This document shows, piece by piece, positions 16,766 to 24,950 of a DNA stretch of 64,000 nucleotides. How positions within the stretch are numbered: position 1 is the stretch's first letter; every line of letters starts with the position of its first letter. Origin of the DNA: Bog-793 sp963823945 (GTDB taxonomy: Bacteria > Actinomycetota > Acidimicrobiia > Acidimicrobiales > Bog-793). The translations under genes were made by a program, and so were the position numbers. Under the pieces are notes generated by a model that saw nothing but the letters and a program-made list of their open reading frames with translations, did not search any database and had not been told where the DNA came from. The DNA lies in the NCBI GenBank assembly GCA_963823945.1, contig CAWGNK010000003.1, forward strand, positions 682,001-746,000, in the 5' to 3' direction.

Positions 16766-16998
16766 CGTCGTGGCGGGGGGCGCGCCGCCCAGACGCAGTC
16801 GACGTAGGCGACCTTCCTGCCGTGCACCCAGCGCAGCCGCAGCTCCTTGTAGTACGAGTGGCGGCAGTGGGTGGCCTTCCCCAGCGGGTACGAGGGGTGC
16901 GAGCTCGCCGGCGCGTAGACCGCGGTGAGGGTCACGACCGCCACGAGTACGGCCGCGGCGAGAAGCACCGTCGGCATCCTGCGGGGCATGGTGCGCAC
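16687..16998 (-). CDS. signal-peptide fragment, probable N-terminus of the SGNH protein
   Basis: The ORF starts RTMPRRMPTVLLAAAVLVAVVTLTAVYAP, a clear signal peptide or membrane anchor, followed by about 35 residues with two cysteines (HCRHSYYKELRLRWVHGRKV and DCVW). After CVW the reading frame turns into Pro/Arg-rich sequence typical of an out-of-frame shadow. Shifting by one base at the poly-C tract restores APPATTMVSTTTT and runs into the SGNH ORF. I therefore read residues 1 to about 70 as real and the rest as frameshift product. GAGGT precedes GTG 16998. Confidence 0.55.
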   Translation of the reverse strand: MRTMPRRMPTVLLAAAVLVAVVTLTAVYAPASSHPSYPLGKATHCRHSYYKELRLRWVHGRKVAYVDCVWAARPPPRRWSPRPRRWRPGRGSSPGTSPRSVTR

Positions 16999-17116
16999 GT
17001 CGACCTCACTTACTGGCGGAGACCGCTAACCATGGCGACTGTAGTCACGCCCACCCGGGTCCCGGGAGCGCGCCGCGGCGCCGCAGGGGTCGACCGGGTC
17101 GGCTGGCGACCGGTCC

Positions 17117-17947
17117 CTACGGGTCGATCTCGCCAGCGAGGAGCGCGGCGTAGACGGCCGCCGCCTTGCGGGTCTCGGGCCCGCCCACCGTGGCGACCGC
17201 CTTGCCGTCGATCGTCCCGATCGGCTGGACCCCGCGCAGGGTCGAGGTGAGGAAGGCCTCGTCGAACCGGCCGGAGGTGAAAGTGGCGAGCGGGACGTCG
17301 CGCTCGGTGCCGCCGTGCCTTTCCAGCACGAGCGCGCGTGTCACGCCCTGGAGCAGACCCGACGACGGCGGCGGCGCGAGGAGCTCGCCGTCGACGACGA
17401 CGAAGACGTTCGACCCGGTCCCCTCACAGAGCATGCCGGCCGTGTTGCCGAAGATCGCCTCGTCGGCACCCGAGCCGTGCGCCCGCTCGAGGGCCAGGGC
17501 GTTCTCGGCGTACGAGGTCGTCTTCAGCCCGAGGAGGCCGGAGCGTTCATTGCGGGGCCAGGGCACGACCGCCACGGAGGCGGGTTTGTCGAAGGACTCG
17601 AACGGGTCGGCGGCGACGACGAGGGTCGGCGGGTCCGTTCCCCGGCCCGAACCCAGTGGTCCCACGCCACTGGTGACCGTGATCCGGATCCGGCCGAGGG
17701 CGAACTCCGCCGTGTCGACGACCGCGGCGACCGCCCGGGCCACGTCCTCGGAGGGGATCGGGGCGAAGCCCATTCCCCGGATCGAGCGCTCGAGCCGCGC
17801 GAGGTGGCGGGAGAGGGCGAAGGGGCGTCCGTCGTGGAGGAGGATCGTCTCGAAGACCCCGTCACCGACGACGAATCCATGGTCGAAGACCGAGACGGTC
17901 GCGTTCTCCTCGGCGACGAGCGCGCCATTGACATAGACGAGTGGCAT
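17117..17947 (-). CDS. class IV aminotransferase, possibly aminodeoxychorismate lyase (PabC)
   Basis: This is a PLP-fold type IV enzyme of 276 residues. The PLP lysine is Lys142 in LLGLKTTSYAENALALE, and the family blocks FDHGFVVGDGVFETI, GADEAIFGN, EGTGSNVFVVVDGEL and SGLLQGVTR are intact. Members are branched-chain or D-amino-acid aminotransferases, or 4-amino-4-deoxychorismate lyase of folate synthesis. The size and the ALALERA...ADEAIF context favour PabC-like, but substrate cannot be settled by eye. A TAGTGT hexamer ends 6 nt before the ATG, and there is no ribosome site. Confidence 0.85.
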   Translation of the reverse strand: MPLVYVNGALVAEENATVSVFDHGFVVGDGVFETILLHDGRPFALSRHLARLERSIRGMGFAPIPSEDVARAVAAVVDTAEFALGRIRITVTSGVGPLGSGRGTDPPTLVVAADPFESFDKPASVAVVPWPRNERSGLLGLKTTSYAENALALERAHGSGADEAIFGNTAGMLCEGTGSNVFVVVDGELLAPPPSSGLLQGVTRALVLERHGGTERDVPLATFTSGRFDEAFLTSTLRGVQPIGTIDGKAVATVGGPETRKAAAVYAALLAGEIDP

Positions 17948-17953
17948 GCGGCA

Positions 17954-17959
17954 ACACTA
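17954..17959 (-). promoter_or_regulatory. candidate -10 box for the class IV aminotransferase
   Basis: On the minus strand TAGTGT ends 6 nt before ATG 17947. Confidence 0.45.
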
Positions 17960-18131
17960 CGCAATCCCGCAGTTTGGCGAAAAACGAGCGGTCGGGACGC
18001 CGCCACCAGGGACACGGCAGGCGCGGGCCCCCGGTTCGCCCACCCGAGAGGGAATCGTGTGGTCGCCGCCGGATCGGTCCCCGCCGGTGCCATCCGCAGG
18101 CGTGCCCGGCGGACCCGTGGCACGTCGCGGT

Positions 18132-19010
18132 TCAGGCCCCGCCGGTCTCCCGGGTCAAGGCGATATCGCCGGCAATCGTGGCGAGCTCCAACCGGACGAT
18201 CGCGATGTCCTCGTGGTGCGTGATGCCGATGCAGCGCGCCTCGGTGTCGACGAGGCGCACGCGGTCGGTGCCCGAGGCGACCAGCTCCCCGATCACCTGG
18301 GGGAGCAGGAGTTCCCGGCGCTCGGGTCCGGGGTCGAACGACGCCAGCGCCGCCTCGAGGTGCCCGAGGATCCGGTGGTGGAAGCCCCACAGGTTCATCG
18401 AGACGCGCGCGGAACCCGGCACGATCCGCGGCTCCGGTTCGGCGTCGGATTCGTGGGTGACGAGCGGCACCGCGACGAACTGGCCTTCATCGAGGAGCGA
18501 CACCGTGTGCTCGACGATCCGGACGAGCAGCCCGTCCTCTCCCGACTCGAGGAGCCCGCGTTTCACCCCCGCGTCGGAGAGCACGGTGCGCACGAGCTGG
18601 TAGGCGACGAGCACGTGCGCGTCGTCCCGGGTGCCGTCGGGGCGCGGGCGCGTGAAGTGGTCGTGGACCGCCCGGAGGGCGGCCGCGCCGTAGACGTCGT
18701 CGGCGTTCACGACGCCGAACGGGCCGTGGAGCGCCGGGCCGGCCGAGGCGACGGCCTGTGCCGTCCCGGGGACGGGGGGCTGGCAGACGACGGCGACGGG
18801 CAGCGAGGCCGGCCAGCGGGCCGCGACGTGGCGTTCCATCTGCTCGCGGATCTCGTCGCGGACGACGAGCACGATGCCGTCGAACCCGCAGGACTCCGCC
18901 GCCGCCACCGTATAGTCCATGATGGCTTCGTCGCGCGGCCCGACCGGGGCGAGCTGTTTGAGGCCCCCGTAGCGGGTGCCATGTCCGGCAGCGAGGACGA
19001 CGAGCTGCAT
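18132..19010 (-). CDS. NTP-transferase family nucleotidyltransferase
   Basis: The 292-residue protein has the sugar-nucleotidyltransferase P-loop LAAGHGTRYGGLKQL at residues 6-20 and the metal-binding VVNADDVYG near 100, followed by a C-terminal part with NLWGFHH. Relatives are GTase-A fold enzymes that activate sugar phosphates or choline phosphate with NTPs; the exact substrate is not evident and no sugar pathway genes adjoin it. It is divergent from the nifU-like gene, with only 49 nt between. A TAGGAT hexamer ends 6 nt before the ATG. Confidence 0.82.
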   Translation of the reverse strand: MQLVVLAAGHGTRYGGLKQLAPVGPRDEAIMDYTVAAAESCGFDGIVLVVRDEIREQMERHVAARWPASLPVAVVCQPPVPGTAQAVASAGPALHGPFGVVNADDVYGAAALRAVHDHFTRPRPDGTRDDAHVLVAYQLVRTVLSDAGVKRGLLESGEDGLLVRIVEHTVSLLDEGQFVAVPLVTHESDAEPEPRIVPGSARVSMNLWGFHHRILGHLEAALASFDPGPERRELLLPQVIGELVASGTDRVRLVDTEARCIGITHHEDIAIVRLELATIAGDIALTRETGGA

Positions 19011-19016
19011 CGTGGC

Positions 19017-19022
19017 ATCCTA
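19017..19022 (-). promoter_or_regulatory. candidate -10 box for the nucleotidyltransferase
   Basis: On the minus strand TAGGAT ends 6 nt before ATG 19010. Confidence 0.45.
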
Positions 19023-19059
19023 AGTCGCGGCGGTCCGGTCCTGTCAGGGAGGTGCGGAG

Positions 19060-19500
19060 TTGGGAACGAGGGACGTGACGGAAACGGGAGACGGCGAGGA
19101 TCGGGTGGCAGGGTCGCCCCGCGACCTGGCCGCACCGGTTCCCGAGCCGTCCGACGCGCCCGCCGGCGGTGCCGCGGCCGATCTCTCGCCCGAGGAGCTG
19201 GCGCGCCGCCGTGCGGCCCTCGCCGAGCTGATGGACCTGATGCGCGAGGCGGTGCAGCAGGATGGCGGCGACCTCGTGCTCACCGAGGTCGACTACGCCG
19301 CCGGCATAGTCGATGTCGAGCTCCAGGGTGCGTGTGGCTCCTGCGCGATCTCGTCGATGACGTTGCGCAGCGGCGTCGAGCGGATGCTGAAAGAACGCCT
19401 CGAGTGGGTGCGCGAGGTGCGCGGCGAGGTCGACGAATCCCTCGACTACGCCGAGAGCGCGTCGCTCGGTCGCGGCGCGTACGTGCCGAAGTACTACTGA
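19060..19500 (+). CDS. NifU C-terminal domain protein (Fe-S scaffold)
   Basis: Residues 50-130 match the NifU C-terminal (Nfu) domain: a helix-rich start, the DGGDLVLTEVDYAAGIVDVELQGACGSC block with the cluster-binding Cys92 and Cys95, and SSMTLRSGVERMLKERL. Nfu proteins carry [4Fe-4S] clusters to apoproteins. About 40 polar N-terminal residues precede the domain. TTG 19060 is supported by GGGAGGTG at 19047-19054; GTG 19075 is an alternative. The gene stands alone between two minus-strand neighbours. Confidence 0.88.
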   Translation: MGTRDVTETGDGEDRVAGSPRDLAAPVPEPSDAPAGGAAADLSPEELARRRAALAELMDLMREAVQQDGGDLVLTEVDYAAGIVDVELQGACGSCAISSMTLRSGVERMLKERLEWVREVRGEVDESLDYAESASLGRGAYVPKYY

Positions 19501-19567
19501 CGCCCCCACGCCGCGCCGCAGATGACCGGCGCATCAGCCGGCGATGCGGCCGGCTCCCGCCCGGCTG

Positions 19568-20059
19568 CTAGTCGCCGTTCCGGCGCGGCAACGAGGCATC
19601 CTGGGCGCGCACCTCGTCCGCCAGGCGCGCCTGGTAGTCGGCGACCGCGCGGGCGACGGTTTCGTCGGCGATGCCGAGCATGCGGGCGGCGAGCAGGCCC
19701 GCGTTGCGAGCCCCATCGATTCCGACGGTGGCGACCGGCACGCCGCGAGGCATCTGCACCATGGACAGCAACGAGTCGAGACCCGAGAGGGCGGGGAGCG
19801 CGACCGGCACCCCGATCACGGGCAGCGCCGTCGCCGCGGCGAGCACGCCGGCGAGGTGTGCCGCGCCGCCGGCCCCGGCGATGATGACCTGCACGCCGCG
19901 GGCCCGGCACTCGCGCGCGTACTCGAGGGCGTCGTCCGGCGTACGGTGCGCCGAAATCACACGCATCTCCCACTGGATTCCCAGCTCGTCGAGCACCTCG
20001 GCGGCCCCGCGCATCACGGTCTCGTCGGAGCCGCTTCCCATCACGATGGCGACGCTCAT
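19568..20059 (-). CDS. purE: N5-carboxyaminoimidazole ribonucleotide mutase PurE
   Basis: PurE (class I) converts N5-CAIR to CAIR in purine synthesis. The 163-residue protein carries MGSGSD at 7-12, SAHRTP at 36-41, GAGGAAHLAGVLAA, the GVP loop, LSMVQMPRGVPVATV and the terminal AARMLG helix. purK is not adjacent. A TAACGT hexamer ends 9 nt before the ATG on the minus strand and there is no ribosome site, so the transcript may be leaderless. Confidence 0.96.
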   Translation of the reverse strand: MSVAIVMGSGSDETVMRGAAEVLDELGIQWEMRVISAHRTPDDALEYARECRARGVQVIIAGAGGAAHLAGVLAAATALPVIGVPVALPALSGLDSLLSMVQMPRGVPVATVGIDGARNAGLLAARMLGIADETVARAVADYQARLADEVRAQDASLPRRNGD

Positions 20060-20068
20060 GGCCCGCCC

Positions 20069-20074
20069 ACGTTA
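20069..20074 (-). promoter_or_regulatory. candidate -10 box for purE
   Basis: On the minus strand TAACGT ends 9 nt before ATG 20059. Confidence 0.45.
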
Positions 20075-20130
20075 CGGCGGCTCATCGCGGGCACCGGCCC
20101 GCCCGTCCGGTCTGGCAGCACGACACGGCG

Positions 20131-20667
20131 CTAGCTCCGGCCCAGCGGGGCCAGGCGTTTGCCGACCAGGCCGAGCACCCGCCCGACCGCCATCCCGCCC
20201 ACGACGTCCGAGGCGTGGTGGATGCGGACGTAGACCCGGCTCGTGGCGACGACGAGTGCCGCGGCGTAGTAGACGGGTCGCCAGGGATCGTCCCCGTCCG
20301 ACAGGAGCGCCGCCCCGCAGAAAGCCGCCGTGGCATGGCCCGAGGGGAAGCTCGAGGAGAGCGGCTGGCGCAGCGGCAGGGGGTGTTCGTACTCGTTCAC
20401 CGGGCGTCGCCGGCGCACGAACGACTTCATCACCACGTTGACGAGAAACGACTCGACCCCGGTCGCGACGATCGCCCGCAGCGCGGCGCGCTCGTTGCGC
20501 CGGCCACCGCGCAGCGCGCGCAGCAAGGCGAAGACGACCCAGATGAGCCCGAACTCGCCGAGCGCGGAGGCGGTGTAGAAGACGCGATCAGCGACGCGAT
20601 TGCCGCGGATTCGGTCGAAGGCCGCGTCGACGCGCGCGTCGAAGTCGGCGACGAGCTTGGGTGCCAT
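20131..20667 (-). CDS. PAP2-family membrane phosphatase
   Basis: The three motifs of the acid phosphatase/PAP2 superfamily are in order: KSFVRRRRP at residues 81-89, PSGH at 108-111 and SRVYVRIHHASD at 143-154. Hydrophobic segments at about 38-54, 64-80, 112-124 and 133-145 suggest a small multi-pass protein. Such enzymes dephosphorylate lipid phosphates such as phosphatidic acid or undecaprenyl pyrophosphate; which one cannot be told. It starts at ATG 20667 with TAACCT ending 9 nt upstream. Confidence 0.88.
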   Translation of the reverse strand: MAPKLVADFDARVDAAFDRIRGNRVADRVFYTASALGEFGLIWVVFALLRALRGGRRNERAALRAIVATGVESFLVNVVMKSFVRRRRPVNEYEHPLPLRQPLSSSFPSGHATAAFCGAALLSDGDDPWRPVYYAAALVVATSRVYVRIHHASDVVGGMAVGRVLGLVGKRLAPLGRS

Positions 20668-20676
20668 CGCGGCCTG

Positions 20677-20682
20677 AGGTTA
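20677..20682 (-). promoter_or_regulatory. candidate -10 box for the PAP2 phosphatase
   Basis: On the minus strand TAACCT ends 9 nt before ATG 20667. Confidence 0.45.
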
Positions 20683-20691
20683 GTCGGGCGG

Positions 20692-21492
20692 CTACGCGGT
20701 CGCCTTGTCCGCCGTCGGGCCCGCGTCCGCGAACGCGGGGCACAGTGGCCGGAAAGCGCACGTCTTGCACAGTGCCGACGGGCTCGGACGGAAGTCCTCG
20801 GTCTCGCAGGCCCGGCTGATCGCCGACCACACGGCCAGCGCGCGCTGACGCGCGCCGCGCATCCCCTGTTCTGTCGGGGACTCGACGAGCACCACCTCGT
20901 CTTTCAGGTACATGAGGCGAACCTCGACGGGACGCTTGCCGAGCACCTCCTCGCAGAGCATGGCGTAGAAGTAGACGCCGGTGAGGCTGGAGCGCGACCT
21001 GTCGGGCAGTGGCGCGCGGCCGGTCTTGTAGTCGACGACGGCGAGCTTCCCGTCGCCGAGGTCGTCGAGGCGGTCGATGATCCCGCGCAGCTCAACCCCT
21101 TCGACGGTCGCGTGCATGTCGAGCTCGCGCCCCACGTCGTGCACCGTCGCTGGGTCCTCGAGCGAGAAGTACCGGCCGACGAGGACGGCCGCGTCGTCAA
21201 GAAGTTGCTGCGACGCCGCCTCGTCGAGCGCCAGCCCGGTGTACTCGTCGGACGCCGTGATCGTCTCCCAGGCGAGCTGGAGCGACTCCTGCGCCGCCTC
21301 GCGGGTGCGGTCGGTCCCCTGCGCCGAGGCGAACAACAGCTCGAGCGCCTTGTGCACGAGTGTGCCGCGTACCTGCTGGATCGAGGACGGCTCAGGGAGC
21401 CGGTCGATGTACGCAAAGCGGAAGGAAAGCGGGCACTGCACGAAACGGGAGAGCTTCGAGGGTGAGAGGGTGCTCGGCAGCGAGAAGGGCAT
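20692..21492 (-). CDS. RecB-family PD-(D/E)XK nuclease with Fe-S cysteines
   Basis: The 266-residue protein matches the PDDEXK_1 (AddB/Cas4-like) nuclease fold: LSPSKLSRFVQCPLSFRF at the start, His47 in GTLVHKALE, Asp140 in GIIDRLDD and the catalytic VVDYKTG with Asp154 and Lys156. Cys20, Cys242, Cys245 and Cys251 form the usual 4Fe-4S staple. No helicase is fused or adjacent and no cas gene is near, so it is a stand-alone actinobacterial RecB-like nuclease, probably in DNA repair. TAGCCT ends 10 nt before the ATG. Confidence 0.86.
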   Translation of the reverse strand: MPFSLPSTLSPSKLSRFVQCPLSFRFAYIDRLPEPSSIQQVRGTLVHKALELLFASAQGTDRTREAAQESLQLAWETITASDEYTGLALDEAASQQLLDDAAVLVGRYFSLEDPATVHDVGRELDMHATVEGVELRGIIDRLDDLGDGKLAVVDYKTGRAPLPDRSRSSLTGVYFYAMLCEEVLGKRPVEVRLMYLKDEVVLVESPTEQGMRGARQRALAVWSAISRACETEDFRPSPSALCKTCAFRPLCPAFADAGPTADKATA

Positions 21493-21502
21493 CGCGGACC
21501 CG

Positions 21503-21508
21503 AGGCTA
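21503..21508 (-). promoter_or_regulatory. candidate -10 box for the RecB-like nuclease
   Basis: On the minus strand TAGCCT ends 10 nt before ATG 21492; it lies at the very end of the hydrolase gene. Confidence 0.4.
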
Positions 21509-22342
21509 CGCCCCGGCAGTATCGACCGCCGAGAGGACCGCTGCGGCCACGAGCGACGGATCCGTGTAGGGGCCGAAGTGGTCGAGGCCGGCGAACTCGG
21601 CGAGGGAGCCGTGCGCCAGCCGCGCCGCGATACCGCCGGCCCCGTCTTCCGAGAGGACCTGGGATGCCGATCCCCGGGCGATCGTCACCGGGCACGCGAC
21701 GGCTCCGAGGCGCCCGTAGATGTCGCAGCGTCGCGCGGCCTCGTAGATGCGCGCCTCGTGCTCCGGCGCGCAGGCGAGCCCGACGGAGCCGTCCGCCAGG
21801 TCGACGAGGCCACCCTCGAGATAGCCGGCGAGCGCCCCGGGGTCCCAGGCCGAAAACGGCGGTCGCTCCCGGAAGTGCTCCGCCGCCTCGGCGCGGGAGG
21901 CGAACACGGCCCGCCGGTGTCGCGTCGAAGACGCGATCGCCTCGGCGGGCGGCTCGGGAAGCGCTGGTGAGAAGACGATCGGCTCGTAGCAGAAGATATG
22001 GCTGAAGGTGCCCGGGTGTGCCGCCTCTGCGCCGAGGATCGCCGTCGCGCCGAGCGAGTGGCCGAACGCGGCCGGGCGGTGCAGGCCGAGCCTGGCCGCG
22101 GCGTCGAGCACGTCGTCGGCGAAGCCGTCCCAGCCGAACATGGCCGGGGCGGTCGACGCCCCGTGGGCGCGCAGATCCAGCGCGCGGCAGGCGAAGTCCT
22201 CGGCGAGGCACCGCGCCAGTGGTCGCAGACTGAGGGCGTTCAGGCCGGCACCGTGGACGAGCAGGGCGGGGCGCCCGCTGCCGCCAAGGTCGTAGGCGGC
22301 GAGAGTGACACCGTCGGTGCTCGCGATCGCGATGGGCGACAC
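21506..22342 (-). CDS. alpha/beta hydrolase
   Basis: The 278 residues show the alpha/beta-hydrolase fold: the oxyanion HGAG at 30-33, the nucleophile elbow GHSLG with Ser96, and the probable catalytic His in GLDHFGPY near residue 257. A cap region lies between about 120 and 210. The substrate is unknown. It starts at GTG 22342, with TAGGGT ending 6 nt upstream, and lies 13 nt before the nuclease gene on the same strand. The two may be partly cotranscribed, although the nuclease has its own -10-like box. Confidence 0.85.
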   Translation of the reverse strand: MSPIAIASTDGVTLAAYDLGGSGRPALLVHGAGLNALSLRPLARCLAEDFACRALDLRAHGASTAPAMFGWDGFADDVLDAAARLGLHRPAAFGHSLGATAILGAEAAHPGTFSHIFCYEPIVFSPALPEPPAEAIASSTRHRRAVFASRAEAAEHFRERPPFSAWDPGALAGYLEGGLVDLADGSVGLACAPEHEARIYEAARRCDIYGRLGAVACPVTIARGSASQVLSEDGAGGIAARLAHGSLAEFAGLDHFGPYTDPSLVAAAVLSAVDTAGA

Positions 22343-22348
22343 GCGGGC

Positions 22349-22354
22349 ACCCTA
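22349..22354 (-). promoter_or_regulatory. candidate -10 box for the alpha/beta hydrolase
   Basis: On the minus strand TAGGGT ends 6 nt before GTG 22342. Confidence 0.45.
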
Positions 22355-22421
22355 CCGCCGGTCGTCGGCCGCCCTCGTTCGGTCGCGGGTGGGGGACCGC
22401 GACCGACTACAAATAGGGGTC

Positions 22422-23051
22422 GTGCAACACCTCCTCACCGAGTCGGGCTACGCCGCGCTCGTCCTGTTCGCCTTCGCCGAGGCCTGCTGCGTGCCGATCC
22501 CGTCCGAGGTCACGTTCGGGTTCGCCGGCGTGCTGGCCGCGTCGGGCCGGCTCAACCTCGCCATCGTCCTGCTCGTGGGCGTCGCGGCGGAGCTCGCGGG
22601 ATCGTCCACGGCCTACGCGATCGGACGGGTCGGGGGCCGGCCACTCGTCGACCGGCTCGGGCGGTACGTGCTGCTCACCACGCGGGACCTCGACCGGGCC
22701 GAGCGCTGGCTCTCGGGCAAAGGAGAGTTCGCCGTGGCAGTCGGCCGCGCGCTGCCGGTCATACGCGCCTTCACGTCGATCGTCGCCGGGACGGCGGACA
22801 TGTCGACGGCGCGCTTCGAGGTGTTCAACTTCATCGGCACGCTCGTCTACACGGGGAGCTTCGCCGCGGTCGGCTTCGGCGTCGGCTACGAGTGGAAGCG
22901 CGTCGCGCACGACTTCTCGATTGTCGGCTACGTGCTCGTCGCGCTCGTCGTCGTCGCCGTGGCGGCGTTTGTCGTACTGCGGCTGCGGGAGCTGCGGCGT
23001 GAACGCCGGCTCGCCGAGACGGGCGTCTCGGAGGACGCCGCCAGCCGCTAG
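22422..23051 (+). CDS. DedA/SNARE-associated family membrane protein
   Basis: The 209-residue protein is a DedA (VTT-domain) membrane protein, a family of lipid scramblases and flippases. It has CCVPIPSEVTFGFAGVLA near residue 25, GSSTAYAIGRVGGRPL, the conserved VAVGRALPVIRAFTSIVAG and a final hydrophobic segment (LVALVVVAVAAFVVL) before a charged tail. GTG 22422 is preferred to ATG 22305, which would add a non-conserved 39-residue stretch overlapping the divergent hydrolase. TACAAAT at 22408-22414 could be a -10 for a leaderless start. Confidence 0.86.
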   Translation: MQHLLTESGYAALVLFAFAEACCVPIPSEVTFGFAGVLAASGRLNLAIVLLVGVAAELAGSSTAYAIGRVGGRPLVDRLGRYVLLTTRDLDRAERWLSGKGEFAVAVGRALPVIRAFTSIVAGTADMSTARFEVFNFIGTLVYTGSFAAVGFGVGYEWKRVAHDFSIVGYVLVALVVVAVAAFVVLRLRELRRERRLAETGVSEDAASR

Positions 23052-23062
23052 CCGGCCTGGGG

Positions 23063-23084
23063 CCGCCTCGACGGCCGGAGGCGG
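23063..23084. terminator. candidate bidirectional hairpin between convergent genes
   Basis: CCGCCTC at 23063-23069 and GAGGCGG at 23078-23084 form a perfect 7-bp stem with an 8-nt loop, in the 52-nt space between the convergent dedA and histidine kinase genes. There is no T-run, which is common in GC-rich actinobacteria. Position rather than strength is the main argument. Confidence 0.4.
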
Positions 23085-23103
23085 ATGCGGGCCCCGCCGC
23101 GGA

Positions 23104-24243
23104 CTACTCGGTGACGAGCGGGACCTCGAAGCTCATCTCGGTTCCCCCCCCGGTGCCGGGCGCGATCGAGAACGTGCCACCGAGGAGCTTGGCGCGCTCG
23201 GCCATGTTCGTCAGCCCCCGGCTCGCCGGGCCTGACCCCTCCGGCAGGCCGACGCCGTCGTCGGTGACGGTCAGGCGGAGGCGGTGCTCGGCGACCACGA
23301 GACTGACGTGGACCTGGCTGGCCTGGGCGTGGCGGGCGACGTTCGTCAGGGCTTCCCGCAGCACGGCGAGCATGTGGCCGGCGACGTGCTCGCTCACCTC
23401 GGTGTCGATCGGGCCCGAGACCGAGACCGACGGTTCGAAGCCGAGGCTGCGGACGGACTCGGCGCACAGCTCGAGGACTCGCGTCCGCGGGCTCCGGCGG
23501 CCGACCGGCAAGGGCTCGAGGGCGAAGATCGAGGTGCGGATCTGGCGGATCGTGTCGTCGAGGTCGTCGACGGCCGTGTGGATTACCCGCAGAGCCTCCG
23601 GCGCGTGGACCATCCGGACGGTGCTCTGCAGCGACAGGCCGGTCGCGAACAATCGTTGGATCACCGTGTCGTGCAGGTCGTGCGCGATACGGGCGCGCTC
23701 GGCGGCGACTCCGAGCTCACCGACTTTGGCGTGCAGCCGGGCGTTGTCGATCACCGTGCCCGCCGCCAGCGCGAGCGCCTGCAGGATGTCGCCGTCCTCC
23801 TCGGAGAACTCGTCGGCGTCGAGCTTCTCGGTGAGGTAGAGGTTGCCGAAGACTTCGCCGTGCACGAGGATCGGCACCCCGATGAACGACCGCATCTCCG
23901 GGTGGTGGTCGGGGAACCCGACCGAGGCCGGGTGCCCGGTGAGATCGGCCAGCCGCAAGGGATGTTCGGTGTCGAAGATCATGCCGAGGATGCCCTCGCC
24001 GCGCGGCAGGTGGTCGATCTGGTCGACCTGCTCGGGAGTGAACCCGACGTTCACGAACTGGGCGAGGCGTCCCGTGTCGGGCTCGATCACGGCGAGTGCC
24101 CCGTAGCGGGCGTCGACGAGCTCACGGGCCTGCTCGACGATGTGGCGGAGCGCGGCGTCGAGTTCGAGGTCTGCCGCGAGGATGAGCACCGCCTCGAGCA
24201 GCTGTTGCAGACGACGCGGATCGATCACCCGCCGGTACGGCAT
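23104..24243 (-). CDS. GAF-domain sensor histidine kinase (HisKA_3, NarL-system type)
   Basis: From ATG 24243 the protein has 379 residues: a GAF domain at about 25-165, the HisKA_3 dimerisation helix with the phospho-acceptor His188 in ARIAHDLHDTVIQRLF, and a C-terminal HATPase with REALTNVARHA, DDGVGLP and RGLTNMAERAKLLGG. No membrane segment is present, so it senses a cytoplasmic signal, as DevS-like kinases do. It is divergent from the response regulator at 24366, separated by 122 nt, and the two surely form one system. ATG 24345 would add a non-conserved stretch. Confidence 0.9.
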   Translation of the reverse strand: MPYRRVIDPRRLQQLLEAVLILAADLELDAALRHIVEQARELVDARYGALAVIEPDTGRLAQFVNVGFTPEQVDQIDHLPRGEGILGMIFDTEHPLRLADLTGHPASVGFPDHHPEMRSFIGVPILVHGEVFGNLYLTEKLDADEFSEEDGDILQALALAAGTVIDNARLHAKVGELGVAAERARIAHDLHDTVIQRLFATGLSLQSTVRMVHAPEALRVIHTAVDDLDDTIRQIRTSIFALEPLPVGRRSPRTRVLELCAESVRSLGFEPSVSVSGPIDTEVSEHVAGHMLAVLREALTNVARHAQASQVHVSLVVAEHRLRLTVTDDGVGLPEGSGPASRGLTNMAERAKLLGGTFSIAPGTGGGTEMSFEVPLVTE

Positions 24244-24365
24244 GGCCCCAGCGTGCCACGCGGACCGGGCGGTCACGACACGTTGTGCCGACACGTTGTG
24301 CCGGGCCGCGCCGGCGGGACCTTTGACTCTGACCACACGGCGCAATCCGAGCGCACAGTTAACGG

Positions 24366-24950
24366 ATGGGAATCCGGATCGCCGTCGTCGACGACAACGC
24401 CGCCGTCCGGCAGAGCATCCGCGGGCTCCTCGAGAACGAGGAGGACTTCGAGTTCGTCGGTGAGGCCGCGACGGTGGGCGACGCGCAGCTCCTTGTCGAG
24501 CACGTCCGCCCCGACGTCGTCGTGCTCGACGTCCGCCTCCCCGACGGCGACGGCGTCGACCTGTGCCAGACCATCCGGTCGCACTACCCCGGGACGGCCT
24601 GCGTCATGCTCACCGCTTACTCCGACGACGAGGCGCTCATCGCGGCGCTCCTCGCCGGGGCGGCGGGCTACTTCCTCAAGCAGATCCGCGGGGGCGACCT
24701 CGTCTCGTGCATCCGGACGGTCTCGGCGGGGAGCCAGTTCCTCGACAGCTCGTTGATGGGTCGCTGCCTCGCCTCGCTTGGCAGCGGGTCAGAGTACGGC
24801 TTCGACGCCGCGGAGTTGGCGATTGTGCGGGGCGTGCTCGAGGGACTGTCGGAGGGCGAGATCGCGCAGGACCTGTCGCTCACCGAGCAGACCGTCGCGA
24901 CCCGCCGGGCGCGCTGTTTCGACAAGGTGCGCCAGCACAGCGTGCGCTGA
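24366..24950 (+). CDS. LuxR/NarL-type response regulator
   Basis: The receiver domain has Asp9, Asp10, the phosphorylated Asp55 (VVLDVRLPDGDGV), Thr83 and Lys105. The C-terminal helix-turn-helix at about residues 145-190 keeps the GLSEGEIAQDLSLTEQTVATRRAR pattern, but the last helix is short and the protein stops at HSVR, earlier than most NarL members. It is the partner of the divergent GAF kinase. No ribosome site stands out. The next 340 nt hold no gene, and the region ends at the attL site of the integrated element. Confidence 0.88.
   Translation: MGIRIAVVDDNAAVRQSIRGLLENEEDFEFVGEAATVGDAQLLVEHVRPDVVVLDVRLPDGDGVDLCQTIRSHYPGTACVMLTAYSDDEALIAALLAGAAGYFLKQIRGGDLVSCIRTVSAGSQFLDSSLMGRCLASLGSGSEYGFDAAELAIVRGVLEGLSEGEIAQDLSLTEQTVATRRARCFDKVRQHSVR

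Noticed and set aside
20692..21492. The RecB-like nuclease as a Cas4 or anti-phage gene
   Set aside because: No cas gene, repeat array or other defence gene is near; its neighbours are ordinary single genes and the family is common in actinobacteria outside CRISPR loci.
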